A stretch of 21,597 bases of DNA, taken from assembly GCA_000969725.1 (NCBI GenBank), contig JXSR01S073317.1, one strand, 5' to 3'. The stretch is from Ophiothrix spiculata (Eukaryota; Echinodermata; Ophiuroidea; Amphilepidida; Ophiotrichidae). The position numbers and the translations under genes were made by a program. The notes below the pieces were generated by a model. The model made no database searches and was not told where the DNA came from. It saw only the letters and a list, made by a program, of their open reading frames with translations. Shown here piece after piece: positions 1 to 10,100 of this stretch; position 1 is the first letter of the stretch; each line of letters opens with the position of its first letter.

Positions 1-62
1 GGGGTCAGTAGTCAAAAAAAGAACACAATAATTATTTTTTGCCTTTCTTGACTACTGACCCC
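1..62. repeat. short palindromic element at window edge
   Basis: GGGGTCAGTAGTCAA at 1-15 is matched by its reverse complement TTGACTACTGACCCC near 47-61, with an AT-rich centre. It is either a very short foldback element or the terminal hairpin of a larger one cut by the window edge. No target duplication can be judged. Confidence 0.7.
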
Positions 63-354
63 CTTAAATCATGTTCCCATAAAGCAAATTGCACCATGGT
101 GGTTCATTCTGTAGCCCAATCAGTATACTTCAATTTGCTTTTTATCCCATCTCTCTTAAGGTAAATCGTTTTTGAGAAATCTTGCGCGCAGCGATGACAT
201 ACCGTCAAAATTCACATTTGAGATATATCGGTAATTTAGTCTAGAAACACTGTTTTTAGGTTTTTGTATATTTTAGAAACACTTTTTTGCTCATATTTTA
301 TATTAAACAATTAGAGATTGAATTTTCACTAATAATTTTGAAATTTAGAGATCA

Positions 355-580
355 ATACGTCGATCCTAGGTATCCCAACCGGAAATCAATCTTTACCGAA
401 ATTTAATCCCACAATGCACTGGTAAAGCACAAACGATGCACCCATCCCAAACAACAATTCAAATCACCCGCTATGAATTGGGGCTAATGTCACGGCTTAT
501 TAGTTTTATAGGCAAAACTGTGTTTGGGCTAAAATTTCGGTAAAGATTGACTTCCGGGTGTTTACCCAGGATCGACGTAT
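355..580. mobile_element. MITE-like element with about 55-bp inverted repeats
   Basis: Arms at 355-410 and 526-580 are imperfect reverse complements. They share the outer ATACGTCGATCCT and the inner TCAATCTTTACCGAAATTT. The interior (about 115 bp) has no open frame. TA dinucleotides lie at both outer ends (TA/CGTCGATCC and its mirror), which would fit a Tc1/mariner-type TA duplication, but that is inference. Confidence 0.75.
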
Positions 581-927
581 AGCAAAATTAGTTTTTGAGA
601 TACAGAATTTTAAAGCCGAAAAAGTTCAATATCGCAGCTTGAAAAAACAATAAAATACATAAGAAATAAAACAATGGATTTCGCTCGTGAAGTTACGTTT
701 TCGATCATAACTTTTGAACGGAAGCTCCGATTGTTGTCAAATAAAAAGCAAAAGAAAGGTAATTTTGTCCTAAATTTCAATTTGCAATTTGTATATTTAG
801 CCATTCCAACCCCATATTCCCCCTTAAAAAGACCTAACTAAATTACTGGAATTCAAATGCTATGGCAGGTCGATGTCATTAAGATGTTAAATTTCTGGTG
901 TAACATTAACATGTTTAAAATACATAC

Positions 928-1155
928 CTGTATAGGTGTCCTCACTTGTTGAGGCAAGCTTTGTGCCACTTGTTGTGTTGGCAAGGCTTGTTGTGCCACT
1001 TGTTGCTGTGGCAAGGCTTGCTGTGGTTGTGGCTGTGGCTGTGGTTGTGCGTCAGTCGCTTGCAATGGTGTGATTGTCTGTGTCACTAACATACCATCTG
1101 GGGTGACAAAGGTCACAGTCTGGGCTGTTTGAGGCTGAGCTGGGGCTGGCTGTGC
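928..1155 (-). CDS. SETD2: SETD2 exon: Gln-rich linker before WW domain
   Basis: Seventy-six codons, residues 1171-1246, from [20 protein letters not shown] to QQVRTPIQ. It contains a short repeat ([27 protein letters not shown]) and a (QP)n run. [14 protein letters not shown] is more ordered and resembles activator-like Gln-rich segments. The acceptor is TTGTATAG and the donor CAG/GTATGT. The next exon, expected to lead to the WW domain, lies beyond position 1. Confidence 0.88.
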
Positions 1156-4100
1156 CTATACAAAGGGGATGATAACAAAAGAAAAACCAGTGACATTACT
1201 GTTTAGCTACGGAGAGTTTTAATTTGGTCAAAACTTATTCACAAGAAGCAAACTGATTAATAATAAGGGTACAGTAATGGCAAAATTGTAAACTTCAAAG
1301 AGCAATGCAATAAAAGCAAAATGATAACATTATATTCCTGTACATATTAAATCCTCCGACATTACACATACTCAACACAAGGGACTAGCCCGGACTTTTT
1401 TGTTCCTGTTTATGATACCACATGTTCCAAGTAGCCCAGAACACCCTATTTTGTGTCAATTAGCTACACGTTCCATGCAACCCCAGAACACCCTATCTAT
1501 TCAAACTTACCTGCTGTTGGGGTACGGCGACGGGTGCTTGGAGGAGTTGAGGCTGTTGTTGCACCGGTTGCTGAGCAACACTAACTACAGCAGGCGCCTG
1601 CACCACTGGCTGTTGTTGGACCACAGGTGCTGGTGCTGGTTGTGGCACCACATAGGGTGCTGGTTGGGCCTGTGGAATGGTTTGGATTTGTGGTTGTGGT
1701 TGATATTGGGCTTGCGGTGTGGGTTGCACTTGGTGTTGCTGCATAGGATCCCATAACTGCATGGAGAAGTAAATATCAATGATATATTAAAATTGACTAT
1801 TTCCAAAGTCTCAATTATCTGATTTCCGGTTTCTTGGTGACTTTAGCCAACAATATGCAATGTTTTGGTAGAATTATAATCAAAACAACTTCAAACTTTC
1901 CCATCAGTATTGTAAAGATTCAATTTTTTTAACTCATTTTCATGCAAAGTATATGTACAAATTATTGATAAAAGGGGTCATTTGAAAAGTAACTGATGGT
2001 TCTGCTTGATTATTTTGTTTAAAACTGGGTGGAACTGGACAGAATCATCATCAGTTCTGAGCAGTAAATCAGTAGGGAGTAGGTCTCCAAGCCTTCCCCT
2101 ACAGAATATTGTAAGAATCCAATAGCACGGGTGTGAGAGTCAGGTGATAGAAAGAGCTTAAAATTGTGACAAAGTGCCATAAATGAACTGAAAATATCAG
2201 AGAAGGCCGAGTTATGACCTTTGAAAGTACGAAAAGAGGGCATCAACTTAATAGCTTTACTCTCACATCCCTGCAATATAGGTTTGTTAACACTTGAGAT
2301 CAACATTACAAGGTTGTATATAGACATGTGATACAATGTAGACAGGTTACAGTGAAATGTGCTGACATTTACTGAAAGATCAAATCATCATGTGAATGCA
2401 AGAAAGTCGTATCTGCAATAGCTGTCTTTTTTCAGAAATTTGGATCACACACTGTATTATCTCCAGTCTTGGGTTGGTGGCTCTTGAAAAGGTGACACCG
2501 TCACCTGAAGAACCATTTCAAGAGCCACTGACATATGACAGGGAAATTTTGAGGGTTTTTTTCAAATTCTAGTTATTAGGTATTAAATAAATATAACTTA
2601 AGGCTGGCATTGCAGATACGACTTCTTGCACTCAAATGATTTCATCGAGGAGTATTCAAAACCACTTGAGTAATCTACCATTTCAAAGCGAAGCACTTTT
2701 TAAATTATTCTGAATAAATGCATGCCTTTTGACAAAAGCCTGATTTCAAAAGCAATCATTTCTCCACTAGAAACATGGTTTTTTAGCACAAGTTCTCCTT
2801 CCTAAATTATCATCCCTGTCAGGTCAACGTGGTGACTGAACTAGTCAAATCTCAAAAAAACATAGCATCTCTAATCTTGGTTCTTTAATAATATGCTGCA
2901 CACAACCCCTTTCAGAAATGGGACATTATTTTATAAAAGCTTTCATACAAGGTCATAAAAATTCAAAATTTCCTGAATTTATGGAAAAAGGTTCCATATC
3001 CACTCGTCAAATTCTAACTATTCGCCATCATGCAAACCTTTTAAATTAATAATAGCCTCACTTTCAAAAATTTGACAAATTGTCATACTCTATGATTGAA
3101 ATATGCATTTTAAGCCCTTCTGGCATGCTGGTATGAAACAACTCAACAGTAAAGGCAATGTACCTCATGTATATTCAGAAAATCACTAGTTCAACAATAC
3201 AATATATCTTTACATAAATATCAAAGTGTTCACTTTATTCCCCCAGGACCAAAAAATCATTAATACAACTTCAAAATTACAATATAGCATTACTGACATA
3301 ACAAAAATGTGATAGTGCAACTGGCGCCATACTAAATCAGACATGTATGAAATGATCCCTCAAATTCCAACTCACATTTAAAGATTTGGTGGTAAATGAA
3401 GTACACAAAAACACTAAGAATCAAATTAAACTATATGGATATACAGAATCAGTTAGTTGGTTAAAACATTAAAACCAAAATATGCAAGTAAAATTGTTTT
3501 CATGTACTGGCAAAAAGGTTCATCTTGTACAAAGCATATGGAGCTCCCATCAAAATAATAAGTATGGCCATTGTCCATGGACCTACTAATAGTGTATTTA
3601 GAGTCCGTTGATATCTATCACTAGATGCCTATGAGAGATGAACAATGATGCACACTTGCATCGATGGGCATCATGTGATGCAATTGAATTTTGTTCAAGT
3701 CTACGCAGCAACAACACAGCGTTGGGCCAATATTCTGGGTCTCTTGATTGCAAATTTCAATGTTTCTATTTTTCAAACTTACAATATTACTAGCAGAGAT
3801 AAACATTGTGCATTTCAAGTGAGCTAATATTGATAGTAACTTCACATTTGGATCTATACATGTTATTGAGCAATGTTCAGATACTTTGATGAGCACAAAA
3901 ACAGAACAGTGGCACCAACGGCATCTTGGTTTTGTGCTCATCGGCAACGACATCATGCAATGCCCATCGGCAGACTCTGAATCCACCATAACATATACTG
4001 ACCTTACAGCCTATGCAATTCATATTATCCTACAGCAGGGACATATTTATATTAAGACAAATATAGATTCAATTTAGTTTTCTCCTGAAATATTGTCAAG

Positions 4101-7100
4101 TTAAACAATGAGGCTTGAGAGGCTATGGTCAAAATATTCAGTAAAAATGACTTGTGTGGAAAGATTAACATTGTTACAACTTATATGGCTGTCAAAATAG
4201 TTATTTGGTTATTGCTGAGTCACAGGCGAATAAAGGACATAATGTAAGACAGACAATATGAAAACAAGTGCTGTGTGATATGAGTTTGTGTGATTAAAGG
4301 CAGGAGTCCTATGGCAAAACAAAAATTTATTGACCGATGTAAACAAAAATCCAAGCCAGGGCTTGCATTAACAAGTTTGGGCCCTGCACTCTGGATTTCT
4401 GTTTAGATTGTCCAATAAATTATTGTTTAGCCTTTTTTATAGATGAAGGAACCGAGTGATAAGCAAGTGGATTGTAGATAATGGCCAAAAATACTTGCCC
4501 ATTGTGGTACCATATAGGTGGAGGGCAATGGATTGCAGTACCATGGGCAGATATTTTGGACCACTGCGAACATCAGATAAGAGGTCCGATAGTAATTTTC
4601 TATGGAAATTTCAGAAAAGAAACAGATATCAGGGGAATATTATACTTTATGCTACTGAAATGAGAATATGTTACAAATAAAGGAGAGTGTGTAATGAGAA
4701 TGTGATTATTTATGGTATGCACCCATATATAAACCATGAGATGAAGGACCAGAAGATTAGGAAATGAAATGTACTAGCCATTTCAGATGTCACATACTCG
4801 CTTAGAAAAGACAGAAAATTATGCATGACTAAGTATATATAAACATACACTGAGAAAACTTAATGTTTATAACAATTTGGAAGTTTTGTATAAGTTTCAA
4901 GTAAGTCGGTGAGGTGACATCTCAAACAATCATGTGACATGTTATTAGACAGAAAAACAATGTCCATGTTATGGGTACTCAAAAGAATAGATAAAACTTG
5001 GCACCTCTTGGTTTGCGGTAGTAAAAGATTGTTGAAGTCTTCCCATTATCAAAGCATCCCCTGAGAAGTCTTGTGAAATACCGACTGGTGGAGCTGGCGG
5101 TGGCTGACCCCTAGGGTCGTGTAAAGGAGGGGCTGGGGGTGGAAGACTTGACCATTTGGAGGTCTTTTTGGTTGCAGACCTTTTTCTGACCTTGTTTAAT
5201 TTTGAGGTCTGATCATACCACCCCTGAAATAAGATGCAAGAATACAATCACACGAAAGTCACATCAACATGCAAAAATATGAACCAAACATTTTTGTGAC
5301 TACTTGATAACTCTATCTTTGTTGAAATGGTATTGTTTTCAATGATATAAGACAATATTTTACAAAGTTATATCATCTTAAAGACGATCGCAGTGATAAG
5401 TTGCTACCAGTAGATTTTGTTTATTTTTTGTCAGTTAATAGATAAGAGTCTAAACTTCAAAATTCAGAAATAAAAAATGGGAGTCACCGACCATCTAAGC
5501 GCGCTATGCCGTCATATATGATGACGTCATTTTTCTTTTAATGAACGATAACTTGAAAACTCGAGCGTTAGATTACTTGGTGTAATTAACTTTTTTTATC
5601 TGTTCAATGTTATACAACCGAATTTCGACATTTCCGATGATGAAAATTGTTTTTTAGATTTTACCCCATGTAATTTCATCTCACGCTATCTTTTTAAAAC
5701 AGTCGGTGACCCTATAATTTTTTTCTCGATTTGACATCCACTTAACATTCACAAATGACCAGCCAAATATAAAAAATTCTACAGGTAGCATATATGTGAA
5801 AAATCAACATTTTTTAGTATAGGAAAAAACACATAAAAAGTTTTATCACTGCAGGTCCGTTGGCTCGGGAGCACTCGTAGCAACTCGTTACTATTTCGCG
5901 CTATTTTCAGCGCTCACCGGGAAGACAATGCGTAAAAACCTAGTGCGCGCGTTGCGTTTTGCATATTAGGCGCAAATCTTACGCTTAGATACCACACACG
6001 CGTTTTGTCAAAATCTTCCCGCCACTGACCAACAAATTCTGTTACACTGCCCTCTTGAATAAACACCGCGATCGTCTTTAAGTCATTTAAAACATTATCA
6101 TCGTGCTATAAAAATAATTGCCAAACTTGTTTTGATCTTTAATCAGGGGTCTAGTGTATGTATGACTATGCAAATGTCACATGGTCATATGTACTTTTCC
6201 TATTTATTATCTAGGTACCCATCACTATGCGCTGTGGATGTAGTGACGTCATTTCTTGCATAATTAGCAATCTGGTTCCAAATAAACGATCATGTTGATA
6301 TCTGTTCAATTTATTTAACGTATTAACACAATAGACAAATGTACACACAAAAATCAGAAAAGACCATCTTTTTACTCAGTTTTAATCTTACAATGCTAAA
6401 AAAATGACAGTGATGACCTTCTGGTCTATTATAAGACTCGTTTCCATAACACATTACCATAAAAATGCTAACTTTTGCTTCATTTGGATTTAAGAGAACT
6501 ATACACTGCAATAGAAATTATTCCCCATAGACTTAATATGTGGTAAATATGCCAACCACATTTATTTGGAACCAGCGGCTTAATGGGTCCTTCGCAACAA
6601 GAGATTTGCTAAATTATGCCATGTCACTTCCACAGCACAAGAGGAGCCAATTGGATTTAGGCAATTATTTTATTAGTAAGATGATATGAAACCTTTTTGT
6701 CTTAGGAATATATGCCATCTTGTAATATAATATGAAAGGGATATTTCTTAACCTCCTTACTTATTCGCGAAAAGGTCAAATAAATACCAGAACACTCAAC
6801 ATTTTTGTCCTGCTGATTTATCCATGTTTGCACAGAGTCAACCGTTACGTTGGCATTGCTGGTAATACAGCATCTACTCGGTCAATTGTTCTTCTGAATA
6901 TACATTGCCTTATCACCAAGTAATTTCATACCAGCATGCCAAGACTAGTTAAAATAGATTTATTTTTCAGTCATAGAAACGGTGATTAGTCAAAGTTTAG
7001 GAAGGGAGGGTTTGTATCAAATGAGGCCATAAACAAAGAACTTTGTGTCTGTGCTCATTTAACCACATTTTTATCTTTTTTGTTTTGAAAGATTTGTTGT

Positions 7101-10100
7101 TGTTTTTGTTTACATCAAAATAGGTCGCAAAGCAGTCAAAAAGAATCTATAGTGACCTAAAAATGCAATAAGAAAATGTCCATGTAGCGCATAGCCTTTT
7201 CTATTGAAATAAAAAACGCAAAACGCTTTGGGTTCGGGCAAAAGGAACCTGAGACAATTTTTTTTCTTCAGCCTTAAAAGGATTGTGAGATGGCAAACTG
7301 AACAAGTGGATACAGAACATCACTTCAAAGTTTCCAGATAATTTGGACACTGCATACGTATTCCAGAAAGGTGTTTAACTAAACCAGGGTTTGAATTTCT
7401 CGTCAACAGCACACCTTATTGAACCATTCCGCTTGAAAGTTACGATGGTGTGTATCATTTCTGGACAGCTGATGCTCAATTAATACCGTGATTTAGCTTA
7501 ACACCTTTCTGGAATACGGGCCTAACTTTTTTTCTTTTGATTTAGGCTTTGCATCCAAAGATGTTTGCTCGCCCGAAAGACGGCTGCTCACACTTTTAGT
7601 TTCTACCATGAACTGGGAAGATGAATTCAATCACATTGATTTATACAATATCAGTACATAGAAAGAGACATTCGCTCTTCAACCAACGGAATATATGTGA
7701 GCGATTTCATGTGAATATATTCTCCAGTCAGTGAACACAGTTGGGCACATAGCATAACCATACAAAGCTAATAATAAAACAAAGTGTATCACATCTGCAT
7801 ACAAAAGCATATTGTGAAGTGGCAGAACTATACATTGATCAAAACCAAATAGGCAAGCCTCTTCACATAGTGAATTGATACAGATATTATATAGCTTGTC
7901 CGTAACTGAACAGAGCACAACTGCAAGAGACGCAGCGCGCATTATACGCTTGATCTCACGCACCAGTATCTACTCCGCACGTGTAAGTGGGATAATGTTC
8001 ACTTGCGAAGAAAAGCCTCATAATTACCACCTATTTAGTGTTGATCAAAGTATTGACAAAAATCAAAATTAAAAAGAATAACCTCTAACTACCATACATA
8101 CTAGTCTAAAAGTTGCAAGAAATATTAAAGTAAACTTTACCTGATGTTGTTCCACCATTTGCTCAGGCATACCAACTGGCTCTTGTTGCATAGGGGGAGG
8201 ATTCTGTGGCTGTACAAAATGATGCTCTTCCTCATGATGAGGCAGCAATGGCGGTATCTGAGGTTGATGCTGCATAGGTGGTGGAGCTTGTCCCATGGAT
8301 GGATCCATTTCAAATCCACCAGGAGGCTGAATGGGCGGTGGCTGCATGTGCGGAGGTAACAGTATGCCGTTTTCATCCACAAGCAATTGCTGTGGAGGCG
8401 GCATCATATTAGGATTGTTAGGATCCACCATCATAGGTGGTTGATTAGGGTCCATAGGATGCATGGGTGGCAACATGCCATCAGGACCAGGGAATCCGGG
8501 CATGCCGTCTGGCCTTGGTGGGAACTGTCCGTGCATACCATCCGGTCCTGGGAACGGCTGACCCGGCATTGGCATCATGTTCGGATCCATAGGCATACCA
8601 GGATTATTAGGATCCATTGGGAAACCACCAGGAGGCATCATAGGGAAACCATTTGCATCTAGAAACACTTGCTGTTGCTGTTGTTGCAGCTGTTGCTGTT
8701 CTTCAAGCATTTTAGCCTCCTGTTCTTTCCGTAACGCTTCCTCCTTTTTCTTCTCTTCGTCCTCCTTGATTTTCAGTTCCATCTTTTGTTCAAAAAGACT
8801 CCTCCTTTGTTCCTTACTCATTTTTGGAACCTTTTTGTCCGGTTCAGGAGTTTTGGCTTCTGCTTTACCTTTCCAAGATTTCCGTCTGGATGAAGCAATG
8901 TCGGTAGTTTTAGAGTCTCTATCTTTGCTTCTTGACCGACTTCGCTTTCTTTTATCAGTTCGTCCCCTATCACGATCTCTATCATGATCTCTATCGCGAT
9001 CATAATATCTGTCCCTGTCCCTACTTCTACTTCTCTCTTTTCTGCGGTCTCTATCACGACCGAATCTGTCCCGACCTCCTCTATCATGATCGCGGTCACG
9101 ATCCCGATCTCTATCACTGTAACGCCTCTTGTGGCGATCGCGATCTCTATCTCTATCTCTATCACGGTCGCGATCATAGTCTCTATCATAATCCCTCCTA
9201 TCCCTGTCATGATAGCGATCACGATCTCTGTCACGATCATTTGATAAACGGTCTTCTCTCTTTGGTATTCGATATATTTCCTACAAAGAAACAAAACATA
9301 TGATATTAGTTTTATATGGATGCTGGTGGTATAAATGAATGATAGAAAAATCAAATCTGTCAAACAAGAAACATTGGGTGGCCTTAAGTAAATTTTGCTA
9401 ATTTTACTAAGAGATTTCAATAACAAACTGAATTAATAAGCTTAACCTAATTCCAAGCATTTGAAACTCTCCTAGGAAATCACTAAATATCAAAAATACC
9501 AGTTCCCCTAAAGGATTTGAACCCCAAAATTCTCACATCCTGATCCAGTTACAGCAAGCCACTGATTTGGGGCCTGAATCTGCAGCAAAATTGTGCATAT
9601 ATCTACCGTCCATGATGAATTCAGACTTTAAACAGACAAATTCCTTGACTTTTACTTGTTGGATTTTGTTCTATAGAGCCCTGTCACATTGTCTGAATTT
9701 GCAAAATTGGGAAGAAATTTTAGACCATCAAATATATCTTGCTTTACCATATCCCACTGAATGAAAAGTTATAAATAACACAAGCAAAATGTGATTTACA
9801 ATCATTTTGCTTCTGTCCTGCAAAAACATCTCGTGCTTTTCACCGAAACTGTTGAAACTAATATCTATAATTCAAAATATCGAACACACAAATACATACT
9901 AAGCATTTTCAAGACAAATGTACTTTAAACAAAGTACAAAATGGGAGTTGAAAAAAAGACCAACTATAGGAATAATTTGTGAACACACACTGAGTGTCAG
10001 TCTTGAGCATAGATGGACATTCAACCTTGAAACTGTATGCTCTTGTCAGAGATTGCTGCGTATACAGACCCGCATTCACAAATTAAATCCAACAACAAGA

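Larger units (their letters stand above)
1..927 (-). other. partial intron after the last exon in window
   Basis: No coding sequence is supported here. It contains a short palindrome at the window edge (1-62) and an inverted-repeat element (355-580). The stretch at 600-850 is plain AT-rich DNA; its short open frame has no recognisable features. Confidence 0.8.
1757..5004 (-). other. SETD2 intron, about 3.2 kb
   Basis: No gene is supported. It contains a foldback element (2379-2646), one half of a dispersed inverted repeat pair (about 3060-3180), a hairpin (3888-3942) and a small inverted repeat (4324-4421). If the 5005-5223 exon is skipped, the intron would run to 8140. Confidence 0.75.
5224..8140 (-). 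other. SETD2 intron, about 2.9 kb
   Basis: No gene is supported. It contains a weak inverted repeat with a TGACGTCA site (5483-5710), a CpG-containing stretch at about 5860-6010, a foldback element (6262-6584), the second half of a dispersed repeat pair (about 6890-6990) and a MITE (7357-7518). The rest, including 7560-8130, shows nothing recognisable. Confidence 0.75.

Noticed and set aside
3621..3989. 122-codon minus-strand frame
   Set aside because: It spans a foldback structure, has no recognisable domain, and lies inside a SETD2 intron with no splice support.
7679..7963. 94-codon minus-strand frame
   Set aside because: It has no domain, composition or homologue I recognise, and its length is within chance for this much intron.
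8144..9303. Plus-strand open frames opposite the RD and Pro/Met exon
   Set aside because: They are antisense shadows of low-complexity coding sequence, with no family features.
8818..9426. 202-codon minus-strand frame rich in Ile/Glu
   Set aside because: It is a shifted frame of the RD repeat and runs through the splice acceptor at 9281. The RD frame joins both neighbouring exons in phase 0.
9488..9570. Functional tRNA gene
   Set aside because: The B box is good, but the anticodon and T stems do not pair properly. At best it is a SINE remnant.
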